In this document: positions 7,371 through 15,568 of the stretch, piece after piece | Position numbering within the stretch: the first letter of the stretch is position 1 | Layout: each line of letters begins with the position of its first letter | Source of the DNA: JAYUDN01 sp043769645 | Lineage (GTDB): Bacteria > Patescibacteriota > Gracilibacteria > BD1-5 > UBA2023 | Assembly (NCBI GenBank): GCA_043769645.1 | Contig: JAYVJC010000024.1 | Location: 1-47,521 of the forward strand | Direction: 5' to 3' | DNA length: 47,521 nucleotides | Translations under genes and position numbers: made by a program | The notes under the pieces: model-generated | The model's database searches: none | The model's input: only the letters and a program-made list of their open reading frames with translations | Told to the model about the DNA's origin: nothing

Positions 7371-9248
7371 CTACATTTCACTCGGCATTTCGATACCTAG
7401 GAGCTGGAAGGCAAGTGCTATCTGAGAGGTACATCGGGCACAAAGAGAGAGTCGTAAGGCCTTCAATCACATATCACTTTCCTCGAGTATTTTTGGCGTA
7501 TGGACATAAAAGCTATTGAACGCAACGGCGAGATCATACGAGTAGAGGGCCAGATGATGAGGTTTGTAGGTCTTGGCGACGGTATTGATCACTTCTTCCA
7601 TCCGAGTAAGAGCTTGTATGAGAGATTTATCGTAAGGAGAGAGTTTTCAAGTTTTCAAGTTTTCAAGTTTTCAAGTATGATCTCATCATGCTTCTGTGAT
7701 TTTTTTTGCTCTCACATAAGCGTACTGGATGTAGGGACCAGAGTTTCCTTCGAAACTGAGAGCTTTATCCCAGTCGAAAGTGACATCCTTTTCTCGGTCT
7801 TGCGCGAGATAAGAGTACTTGATGGCACCGATAGTAACGGCTTGGATATCTTCTGGAGAAAGAGCTCGATCTCCAATTCGTCACTTCTCTTCGAGGATTT
7901 TCTCCGTTCGGAGATTTCCTTCTTCGATGAGTGCTTCGAGAAAAATTACCGTCCCATGGCGAGTCGACATGGCTCCTTCCTTGAGTTTAATGAATCCATT
8001 GAAGGCATGAAAAATTTCGACTCATTCGGTAAGTTTTGGCCAAGCCATCTTCACAATAGTGAATGCCTGCTTCAGGTGGAGTTGTTGGCGGACATCTACA
8101 GAATAAATAATCTTTGATGGATTCCATCCATTTGTGAGACGGTACTTGATAGCCGCAAGATCTGACGTAAGATAAAGACCAGTTCCATCCTTTTTCTGGA
8201 GAATGCAAGAGGGGAGTTTAGATTCTTCTGAAAAAACGACTCCGACGCTTCCGTCTTCATTTTGCGTTGCTATTCATTTCTCGATGAGATCTTTCACGAT
8301 ATCCTTCATTGTGTATTTGAGATCCGGGTAATCTTCGTTATTCGGTCGTGGAAGCCCTAGTCCTTCATAGAAACTCTCACCGATGTTATACGTCGCTTTT
8401 ACATTAAGGATTTCGAGTTTTTTTTCTGTCTCACTGAGAGAAATAGCAGTGAATTTTTTCCAGAGTTCTACGTTTTCTTCATGATGTTTGAGTTCGTCAG
8501 TATCCGATAGGTCAATGCCAACTCAAGCGAGGTATTGAAGTTCCATTCTACATCAAACTTCTACAATATCTGAAAAATCTGCAGCTCATATTCCTAAGCT
8601 TCTTCTTGAAATAAATTCAATGACTCTTTGATATAAACTTAGGAGATAATTAACCCCTTGTTTGGAGAGAAATTCATTTTCTTGTAATTCTTTTGCTAGT
8701 TCATAATTTCATCATACTTCTTGTAGAAATCAATTTTCAAATTCCCATTTGTACATCCATATTAATTTCCCAAAAATCCCACCCCAATCACCATAATGAG
8801 AATCGCCAATTACACGGTAGCCAAGATGGCGATAGACATTGCAGATGGTTTGCCCGATAGAAGGTGTACAAATATGAGCAATATGAAGGGGCTTTCCTGC
8901 ATTGGCACCGATGTAGTCGACGATGATAGTCTGAGAGTTTTCAAGTTTTCAAGTTTTCAAGTTTTCAATTAAAGCCAAAAGACCCATCCACACCGTATCC
9001 GTGAGAAAAAAGTTCACATATCCTCCGAATGCGTTGGTTGAAGTAAATATATCGGTATTTTTTGCAAGCTCTACTGCGACTTCCTCCGCGATGATATTCG
9101 GGCTTTTGCCAAGTGGTTTTGCAAGCTGAAAAACTCCGATACAGTACTCTCAGAGTTCAGGCTTCGGAGCGACGGAGATATCAGGCGTAAATTCTATTTG
9201 GTAGAGGGATTTGAAGGACTCTAAGATTATTTTCTCTATATTTTGCAT
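7371..9248 (-). CDS. argS: Arginyl-tRNA synthetase with two 8-bp-repeat inserts
   Basis: A 625-aa class I synthetase that charges tRNA-Arg. The N-terminal additional domain starts MQNIEKIILESFKSLYQIEF. The HIGH-type motif is GANAGKPLHIAHI at about residues 119-131, and the GDWGGIFGKL region follows. The C-terminal anticodon-binding domain has GPYIQYAYVRAK, PHHLALYSYDLAVAFNSFY and a normal ending (LGIEMPSEM). Two four-unit CTTGAAAA arrays are translated: one between the N-terminal domain and the catalytic core (ENLKTGKLEN, residues about 94-103), one just after the VRAK segment (TGKLENLKTGKL, residues about 525-536). Both replace variable linkers. The codons on either side keep the same frame only with TGA as Gly. 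Confidence 0.95.
7644..7675. repeat. 8-bp tandem repeat, 4 units (TTTTCAAG), in argS C-terminal linker
   Basis: Four perfect units, preceded by AG as in the other arrays. In argS it sits between the core domain and the anticodon-binding domain. Confidence 0.95.
8938..8969. repeat. 8-bp tandem repeat, 4 units (last base changed), in argS N-terminal linker
   Basis: Three perfect TTTTCAAG units and a fourth ending in T. Preceded by AG. It lies just upstream (in the protein) of the TIIVDYIGANAGK segment. Confidence 0.95.
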
Positions 9249-9254
9249 GCACGA

Positions 9255-9260
9255 AGTATA
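9255..9260 (-). promoter_or_regulatory. -10 box of argS
   Basis: TATACT on the minus strand, 6 nt before the argS ATG (9246-9248), so the transcript would start at or next to the start codon. No convincing -35 is seen 17 nt upstream (CTCGAT). Confidence 0.5.
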
Positions 9261-9320
9261 GGCATAAAATGAGAAAAATCGAGAGAAAGTAGTAAAATTA
9301 TTAAAATATAAAAACTATTA

Positions 9321-9349
9321 TTGACAATAACTCTTAGAGAGCATATACT
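9321..9349 (+). promoter_or_regulatory. Strong sigma-70 type promoter, divergent from argS
   Basis: TTGACA (9321-9326), a 17-nt spacer, TATACT (9344-9349). It reads into the small ORF that follows. The start site is expected near 9356. Confidence 0.8.
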
Positions 9350-9364
9350 CGGATGACTTATTTG

Positions 9365-9758
9365 ATGATTTCTTCCCAAGAAAAATCCTGATTTCGAATT
9401 TTGGTGAATAGAAAACCAGGATTCCACTCTTGGACCAGATACACTTTTTACTGATGTGAGATGAAACACTTATCGAGTATCAGATATTATAGGAAGGCAG
9501 TTTATGTATGGAGCTAAAAAAAATTCTTTCAGAGTTGAGGGGATTGATTATGTCACACAGACAGTTACGGTTCGAATTCATAGTTGAAGAGACTGATATG
9601 TGCCGACTTCTCAATTATTTCCACTCAATATAGTAGTAATGAAACTTATAGAATGCCCATATTTCGGGGTAAATTATTCAGTTTTTAGTGATAAAGATAG
9701 CGACATAGTACGAGAACTGATTAGTAGATTTAGTAGACATACTTCACGTACTTTGTAA
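9365..9758 (+). pseudogene. Small unknown protein, apparent +1 frameshift near its start
   Basis: I do not recognise this protein. A frame open from about 9339 to a TAA at 9756-9758 encodes protein-like sequence, including NPDFEFWGIENQDSTLGP, YRVSDIIGRQFMYGAKKNSF and VTVRIHSGRDGYVPTSQLFP, with TGA glycines. It has no ATG near the promoter. ATGs at 9353 and 9365 lie in the neighbouring frame (MISSQEK) and meet a TGA at 9389, although code 25 reads through that. A +1 shift in the A-rich stretch 9378-9385 would join MISSQEK to NPDFEF and give about 130 aa. The alternatives are a GTG start at 9456 (about 100 aa), a real decayed gene, or a sequencing indel. Coordinates follow the joined reading. 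Confidence 0.45.
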
Positions 9759-9867
9759 TTTTGCATAATAACTTCCTCTGTTGTGTCAAAAGAATTAATA
9801 TTTCAATTTCTGAGACTCATAGGGATAGGGCAATTTTAATAGTTTCGATAGAATAAGCGGTAGTTTT

Positions 9868-11526
9868 CTATACCTTTTCCACCCTCCACTTTCCTCCTGT
9901 TTCGTCGATCAACTTCCATCCGAGAGTGAGGAGTTCATCCCGAATACGGTCGGCTTCTGCCCAGTTCTTTTGTATCTTGGCTTCTGCGCGATCCGCACCG
10001 AGGGCTTGGATTTCGTTCGGGATGACTTCAGTATCTTCCAAGAGTGTGAAGTCAAAGAGTGCGAGGACTTCATCCCAGCTTCTGAGGAGGGCGATGATGG
10101 ATTTTGACTCTTCCAGAGAGAAGAGATCGTCATCTATTCCGGCATTGATATAGCTCTGATATTCGAATACGATCGTCATCGCCGTATTGGTATCGAAGTC
10201 ATCCTCGAGTTTCTCGATAAAATCCTGCATAAACGCTTGCTGATTGTCTCGAAATTCACGGGAAATATCGTGGAATTTCATCTTTCCATGAGCATTTCTA
10301 TCGGTAATTCCTAGGGGAATTTGAGAGAGGTACCTTCCGAGTCGTTTCATCATCTCATCGAGTCCCTTGACGGTGTTGATAGCAGCACTGAGTCGTTCGA
10401 AGGTGAAGTTAAAATTCTCACGGTATTGATTCTGGAGCGCCATAAGACGGAATCCTCGGTAGACCATTTTTTCTGAAATATGCTGTACTTTTCATGACTG
10501 AAAAGTACCAAAAGGTCCCGAGGGGGACAAAAACTCGTTCGCTTCGCTCGTCTCTTTCCTGCTCTCATTTGACTTAAACAGTTTGTCCCCCTCGGACTCC
10601 CCATTTACTGCTTTCAGCTCTCATCACTCATCATCCATCATTCACACTATATCTCTGAGGGTGTAGAAATTATGAGCACTTTTCGCCATTTTCTTATTGT
10701 CGACGAGGAGGTGGCCACCGTGAAGCCAGTACTTCGAAAATGGCTTCCCAGTACAAGCTTCGGTTTGGGCAACTTCGTTTTGGTGGTGAGGAAAGAGGAG
10801 ATCCACGCCTCCCATATGAATATCTATCTGATCTCCGAAAAAGTGTCGGTTGCATGCGCTACACTCGATATGCCATCCCGGACGACCTTTGAGTATCTTT
10901 GTTTCGCCTTCGATCGTCACTTCGATATTCCACGAATTCTCACCGTCCGATAGTGGATCATACGATTTCCAGAGAGCAAAGTCTGCTACTTGATCTTTAT
11001 CATACTCATCGTTATCGATACGCACACTCGAAATCATCCCCTCGAAGTCGAGATGTGCGAGCTTCCCGTAGTCTTTGAACTTACTCACACTATAGTAGAC
11101 ACTTCCGTCCTCTGCGAGGTATGCATAACCCTTGCTGATTAGGGTATTGATGATAACTCCCATATCGTCGATAAGGCGTGATATGGGCATGATATTATCT
11201 GCAGGTACAATAGAAAGTTTCTTACAATCCTCAAGAAATGCCTGTGTATAAAACTCTGTAAACTCTTTGAGGCTTTTCCCAGATTTCTGACTGTCCCTGA
11301 TAGTTTTATCATCGATATCGGTGATACACATGGTTGTTTTTACCTTGTATCCAAGAAATCGAAGAATTCGAACTACGAAGTCATCCATCAGATAGTTACG
11401 AAGGTTCCCGATATGAGCATAGTTGTACGGAGTAGGTCCACAGTAGTAAACCTTTACTTCATCAGCTCGAAGTGGTTTGAATGTTTCTTTTTGTCGAGAA
11501 AGGGTATTGAAGAGGGTAAGACTCAT
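9868..11526 (-). CDS. cysS: Cysteinyl-tRNA synthetase with a palindrome-bearing insert
   Basis: A 552-aa class I synthetase. The N-terminus has YYCGPTPYNYAHIGNLRNYL (HIGH-type AHIGN; zinc ligand Cys in YYCGPT). Next are GRPGWHIECSA and HHQNEVAQTEA (other zinc ligands), and the KMSKS loop as KKMAKSAHNFYTLRDIV, with Ala for Ser. The family would continue directly into the VYRGFRLMAL segment. Here about 59 residues come in between (about 295-353), and then MVYRGFRLMALQNQYREN resumes in the same frame. The C-terminal helical domain is normal (ADRIRDELLTLGWKL). TGA codons at 10642, 10624, 10621 and 10492, all in the insert or at its edge, must be glycine. The enzyme is probably active, since the insert follows the signature loop rather than interrupting it. 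Confidence 0.93.
10468..10641 (-). repeat. In-frame palindromic insert in cysS
   Basis: A 14-bp perfect inverted repeat, CCGAGGGGGACAAA (10518-10531) / TTTGTCCCCCTCGG (10582-10595), flanks a 50-bp centre that contains CGTTCGCTTCGCTCG. A second hairpin, GTACTTTTCA (10485-10494) / TGAAAAGTAC (10499-10508) with loop TGAC, lies beside it. The outer edge is a TCATCACTCATCATC-like simple sequence. The whole stretch is translated within cysS. Its GAGGG(GG)ACAAA core resembles GCGAGGGACAAAGC in the murG insert. Confidence 0.8.
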
Positions 11527-11659
11527 AAGGGAAGTAATGGAAACGAGTAAAAGGGAGACTTACACGGTAATTATGAGTCTCTATATGGGCTGATTGTATC
11601 AAGAAATGAAAAATAATCCACTTTTCCTCTGATATTATTCGAGAAGAGAGAAAACTATA

Positions 11660-11688
11660 TTGACGTATTGTATTTTATATGTTATAAT
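11660..11688 (+). promoter_or_regulatory. Promoter of the small membrane-anchored protein
   Basis: TTGACG (11660-11665), a 17-nt spacer, TATAAT (11683-11688), a near-perfect sigma-70 promoter, 22 nt before the ATG. An in-frame TTG at 11660 lies within the -35 box and so cannot be the start. Confidence 0.85.
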
Positions 11689-11710
11689 AATTGTGCTTTT
11701 TTTGAAATGT

Positions 11711-12184
11711 ATGGTACATAGCTATAAAAGAGACCCTGTACGGTCTCAGAGATCATCGGTCGAATGGGTACAAGCCATTACGACGCTCGCGGTACTTCTT
11801 CTGATATTTTCTATGGTTCAGGGCTCAGCTCTCTCGAGTAATCGAGGAAGCGACCCAACCACAGTAACCTATCAAAAGAATCCCTACTGGAACCCTTGAC
11901 TCGGATATGGTTTCGAGTGAAAAAAGTCTGATGTATTTACCCCTGTGGTACGTACGCCAGATACTGAAAAACTCGATATCAAGGCCCAAAGTGGTACGAC
12001 TCTTCAAAATGGTTCCGTTCAGGTCTCTTACTACAAGGACCAGACTATTGAAACCATAGAGAAAGCTCTACCCTCCTCAACGCCGCGTTCGTACTCACGT
12101 CTTCCATGAGGAATAGCCGTCATCCAGGGAGACCTCTCCTCGGATCGAGCGAAACTCGTACTTGCTACCCTCCACAGCCGATAA
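11711..12184 (+). CDS. Membrane-anchored protein of unknown function
   Basis: A 157-aa protein with an N-terminal basic segment (MVHSYKRDPVRSQRSS), one membrane helix at about residues 19-38 (WVQAITTLAVLLLIFSMVQG) and an extracytoplasmic part with no motif I know (YQKNPYWNPGLGYGFEGKKS, VQVSYYKDQTIETIEKALPS). Glycines come from TGA at 11897, 11918 and 12107. The start is ATG 11711, chosen because the promoter's -10 box lies at 11683-11688. The gene is closed by a strong terminator and stands alone, just before ssrA. Type II membrane topology (N-in) is inferred from the positive-inside pattern. Confidence 0.75.
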
Positions 12185-12205
12185 TCTCCTCTTCATCTCG
12201 TGTTT

Positions 12206-12233
12206 CTCCGAGCTTTAATGCTCGGAGTTTTTA
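12206..12233 (+). terminator. Intrinsic terminator
   Basis: CTCCGAGC / GCTCGGAG stem (8 bp), loop TTTAAT, then a T-run with one A. Confidence 0.9.
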
Positions 12234-12383
12234 TTGTGAAGATTCTCTGAAGAAGATTGATTTTTACAACATTTTCTGTACAATTCGTTCGATTTGGACT
12301 TTAACATAGAGAGTTTTCATTTTTGAGTTTTCCGTTTCCGGTGAGAAATATAGAATCAAAATGAGAAACTCTTCACTTCAAAT

Positions 12384-12823
12384 GGGGATGATATAGGATT
12401 CGATTCAGAGAATTCGAAATGTCGTCAGTGCTTTTTCGAAGCTTTCTCGGGGCTTCGTTATCAAACTCGAGAAATTTAGATGCAAAAACATCACCTCTTG
12501 CTCGTCTTGCTCGTGCTTTTGCACCGGCAAACAGCTTCGTTGCTGCCTAGTTCACTCTAGCACAACCGTAACCTTTCCTTCGGGACTGAGTGCCAAATGG
12601 CCTGTTACACCATTATCCTTCGAAACTTATAGGAGGGTTCTTACTTTTTAAGTCTTTTTTATCCGCGGTGTCATCGCTTTACGGATAACCAAGTATACAA
12701 AGCGGTGCGAATACGTATTTTTTGTACTTTCCTGATGCGTATCTGTATAAGAATGTACTATAAAGAGTAGATGCTACGATGTTTCCTCTGAAGACGCGGG
12801 GGCAGTGCCCGCCATCTCCACCA
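12384..12823 (+). ncRNA. ssrA: Transfer-messenger RNA
   Basis: The 5' end GGGGATGATATAGGATTCGA matches the conserved tmRNA start and pairs with CATCTCC (12813-12819) to form a 7-bp acceptor stem (one G-U pair), followed by ACCA. The tag frame starts at GCA 12482 and encodes 22 residues, AKTSPLARLARA...NSFVAA, then TAG at 12548, with the small hydrophobic ending expected of a degradation tag. tmRNA and SmpB rescue ribosomes stalled on broken mRNA. The T-stem GCGGG/CCCGC is intact, but the 7-nt T-loop reads GGCAGTG instead of the usual TTCRANY. A candidate -10, TATAGA (12349-12354), lies upstream. Confidence 0.93.
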
Positions 12824-12838
12824 TTTTTAAATATATTC

Positions 12839-12870
12839 AATACCTCAGAGAAATCGGGGGTATTTTTTAT
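12839..12870 (+). terminator. Probable terminator after ssrA
   Basis: AATACC (12839-12844) pairs with GGTATT (12859-12864), followed by a T-rich run. The loop is long (14 nt), so strength is uncertain. Confidence 0.55.
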
Positions 12871-12948
12871 TTTTGCAATAGATCCACTAAGAGTTGATTA
12901 TTCGTCAGTATTCGTATAATATCCATGTTTTGAATGTAAAGTATATCT

Positions 12949-12987
12949 ATGAAAATACTCGATTGTGGACAATATCGAGAATCTGAG
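12949..12987 (+). pseudogene. Remnant copy of the DUF2256 gene start
   Basis: ATGAAAATACTCGATTGTGG followed by ACAATATCGAGAATCTGAG matches the first 39 bases of the intact DUF2256 gene at 13855 at 32 positions (MKILDCGQYRESE versus MKILDRGQYRESK). After this the similarity stops, and the frame ends at a TAA before any cysteine motif. A candidate promoter TTGATT (12894-12899) / TATAAT (12915-12920), 15-nt spacer, precedes it. Apart from this, 12824-13112 shows only the terminator and promoter-like boxes listed. Confidence 0.6.
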
Positions 12988-13057
12988 ATTTCTCGTATTT
13001 GATAAATGCTATTTTTGAATCAAAAAATAATAAAGTATTAAAAGTATAAAAATAAAT

Positions 13058-13084
13058 TTGACAAATATAAGAGAGCGTTACAAT
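13058..13084 (+). promoter_or_regulatory. Candidate promoter of the orphan 224-aa gene
   Basis: TTGACA (13058-13063) and TACAAT (13079-13084), spacer only 15 nt, so moderate support. The ATG is at 13113. Confidence 0.45.
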
Positions 13085-13112
13085 GAATGTGTTATTTTAT
13101 ATTTCTTTCAAT

Positions 13113-13787
13113 ATGCCAAATACACCATGAGTTTCAGAATGAAAGGAATGATTGAAGAGTCCTCAAGTAGTAAAAACTGTATTTATAGCTTCAGTATTAT
13201 GAAAGTGAGACATGGTTGTACATCTTCGCTCAAGGTCTGATCAGAAATATATTCCAGAATATTTCGAATATAGTGCAGTATCTCCTGAAGTACTTAATGA
13301 TGAGATTTCTAAATCTGAGGTTGAGCCAAAAGTCTTTTCTAGCTTGAGTGAAGCCTCTAATTATATTCGAGATAATTTACTTTTTGTCACGGATACATAT
13401 GTGCTGAACCCACCATGAACGCAAATGTTTTTTGTGTATCAGCTTGGAAATATTCGTTACTTTAAATGAATCTTAGATGTGTTGGAAGATTGAAGAAAGT
13501 GAGCTGATTTTATTTTAAGCCTTGATCAAATTTCTGGCTCCCTTTGGGATGATTGATGACGACGAAAACCAGAATGGTTGTGATTCGATGATAATTGACG
13601 TCCTATACCATCAAATAGTTTAGATGTTTTGAGTGATTATAGAGATTTGTGAAAGCCTATTGTATGAATACCGTTACCGGCAGAAGATTTTACAATAATC
13701 GATAAAGATAAAATTGATACCTCATGATTTTCTGATACTAGAGATGATTTTAAAATAAGTAATATAAATGAGCCTTATAAACCCTAG
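13113..13787 (+). CDS. Unknown protein, 224 aa, very rich in TGA-encoded glycine
   Basis: I do not recognise a family. The start MPNTPGVSEGKEGLKSPQVV is chosen as the first ATG of the continuous frame. The protein is mixed and soluble, with a Ser/Glu-rich middle (EISKSEVEPKVFSSLSEASN), a hydrophobic core segment (MFFVYQLGNIRYFKGILDVL) and an Asp/Gly-rich C-terminus (SLWDDGGRRKPEWLGFDDNG). At least fifteen glycines are TGA, which makes this among the most heavily recoded genes here. There is no signal peptide or membrane helix. It lies between a DUF2256 5' remnant and the intact DUF2256 gene and has its own promoter and terminator, so it may be an insertion into the light-response cluster (inference). 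Confidence 0.7.
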
Positions 13788-13796
13788 ATAACAATC

Positions 13797-13818
13797 TCCC
13801 GACTCGGTCGGGATTTTT
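13797..13818 (+). terminator. Intrinsic terminator
   Basis: TCCCGAC / GTCGGGA stem (7 bp), loop TCG, then TTTTT. Confidence 0.9.
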
Positions 13819-13854
13819 CTTGCCTTCATCTTGATTTTCTCTATCATACGACTC

Positions 13855-14031
13855 ATGAAAATCCTCGATCGTGGACAGTATCGTGAGTCAAAGGTCTGCT
13901 TAGTATGCGGTCGACCTTTTTCTATGAGGAAAAAGTGGAAAAAAGACTGGGAATCTGTACTCTATTGCTCAGAAAAATGCAAGAAAAACAAAAAATCATC
14001 CTCGTCTGGTACAAGCGCGACCTTCGTATAA
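13855..14031 (+). CDS. DUF2256 zinc-ribbon-like small protein
   Basis: A 58-aa protein with the DUF2256 pattern: CLVCGRPF (CxxC), a basic W-containing stretch (SMRKKWKKDWES) and YCSEKCKK (CxxxC), so one zinc site. This family is typically encoded next to photolyase/cryptochrome genes, as here. Its 3' part overlaps the photolyase start by 55 bases in another frame. An in-frame TTG lies upstream at 13831, but the ATG gives the family's usual length. The role is unknown; the coupling to photolyases is established only by gene neighbourhood. Confidence 0.85.
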   Translation: MKILDRGQYRESKVCLVCGRPFSMRKKWKKDWESVLYCSEKCKKNKKSSSSGTSATFV

Positions 14032-15566
14032 GTGACCATCTTCCGCTGACGGAAGCCATGAAGCATGGGAAATCGAAAAAGATACCTGTTATCGCGTTCT
14101 ATAGCTTCGAGCCGAAAGTCACGCTTGCTCCTGATTTTTCCGACTTCCATAGACAGTTTATCGAAGATTCCCTTCTTGATCTTTCTCTAGCACTTGAAGG
14201 CATAGGAGTATCCCTTCTTATTTTCGAGCGAAATATCTCGGATGTACTGAAATATATACTTGAACTCTACGAGATATTACATATTTACTCTCATGAAGAG
14301 ACGGGAAACGCTATCACCTATCAGAGAGATATCATGATGGCAAAGTACTTGAGTCTGAAAGACATCCCCTGGAGAGAGTTTCCGACCAATGGAGTGGTGC
14401 GAAGACTCACGAATCGTGATGACTGGTCCAAAATCTGGAATCTCCGGATGATGGCTCCCATCCTTCCTCCTCCAGAATGACAAAAGTTATTTCAGAGCCT
14501 ATTGATTCCAGACGATTGGAAGAAAAAAATCAGAAATAATCATATTCAAACTGGCGGAGAACAGAAATGACAAAGAACACTCGCTTCGTTTCTTCTCACT
14601 CGTGGGAAGGCATATATGGGAGGTATGAGTCGTCCGATCGAGGGACAAGAAGCGAGTTCACGAATATCTCCCTATCTCGCGTATGGATGTCTTTCCCTGA
14701 AACAAGCGGCTCAGATGACCTGGATACGCCTTCTCGAACTCAAGAAACAGTGAGATACGAGATTTCTTCGCTCACTCCAAGCGTTTCACTCACGTCTTCA
14801 CTGGCAGTCTCACTTCATACAAAAACTCGAGAGTGAACCAAGGTTCGAACAGGAGAATGCTTTCGCACTCTACGATACGATCAGGAAAAACTATGATGAG
14901 AGGATTATGGATGCCGTAGAAAATGCAAAAACCGGTATCCCATTTATCGATGGAGTCATCCGTCAGCTTCAGGCTATGGGATGGGTCAATTTCCGAGCTC
15001 GAGCTACGCTCGTCTCTTTTGTCTGTTGTAGTGCTCTGCAACCATGGCAGGGAAGATTTGCACACTGGCTCGCTCGTCTCTTCATGGACTATGAACCTGG
15101 TATCCACTATCCACAACTCCAGATGCAGTCAGGAACGATGGGAATCAATACGATCCGCATCTATAATCCGGTCAAACAGCTTCACGATAAGGATAGTGAT
15201 GGAAGATTCGTCGAGACTTGGCTGCCGGAACTCGCAAAACTTCCGAAGCACCTCCAAGCAGAACCATGGAAGCTCTCCCAGATGGAATCTATCGAGTATG
15301 ATTTTATCCTCGGACGTGACTATCCTTTTCCTATACTCGATATCGAATCTGCGAACCGAAAAGCACGAGAAATCCTCTATACGCTCAAAAGTCGACTCGA
15401 TCTCAGAGATAAGAAATCTCTCCTCGAAAAGCATGGAAGCCGAAAAGGGAAAAAGCGAGGAAAGAGAGAGAAGATAAAAACGATAAAGAAGGGAGAAAAA
15501 AGACAGAAGCAGCAGAAATGAATGGAGTGAGAAAATGGTAACACTCAGAATTTAACACTTTTTTAG
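13977..15566 (+). CDS. Cryptochrome/DNA photolyase family protein
   Basis: A 529-aa flavoprotein. The N-terminal photolyase domain begins MQEKQKIILVWYKRDLRISD, then PVIAFYSFEP. The C-terminal FAD-binding domain has SRISPYLAYGCLSLKQAAQM (about residues 218-237), HSRLHWQSHFIQKLE, GIPFIDGVIRQLQAMGWVNF, RARATLVSF and a variant of the FAD pocket (DYEPGIHYPQLQMQSGTMG, then NTIRIYNPVKQ), followed by a WLPEL ending. Such enzymes repair UV-induced pyrimidine dimers with blue light or act as light sensors. The last 60 or so residues form a Lys/Arg-rich tail (GSRKGKKRGKREKIKTIKK), possibly for DNA binding. TGA glycines at 14478, 14568 and 14751 join three open stretches. The stop at 15564 is 2 nt before the next ATG. 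Confidence 0.9.
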
Positions 15567-15568
15567 TT

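Noticed and set aside
7500..8117. Plus-strand 205-codon open frame
   Set aside because: Complement of argS; the real gene shows the anticodon-binding domain motifs.
37..8969. CRISPR array from the regular repeats
   Set aside because: Units of 8 bp with no spacers, located inside coding genes; no cas genes in the window.
12184..12383. tRNA gene near ssrA
   Set aside because: No cloverleaf with a GTTCRA loop could be formed by eye; only a terminator and tmRNA upstream elements are present.
12482..12550. Short peptide gene
   Set aside because: This is the tag-coding part of the tmRNA, not an independent gene.
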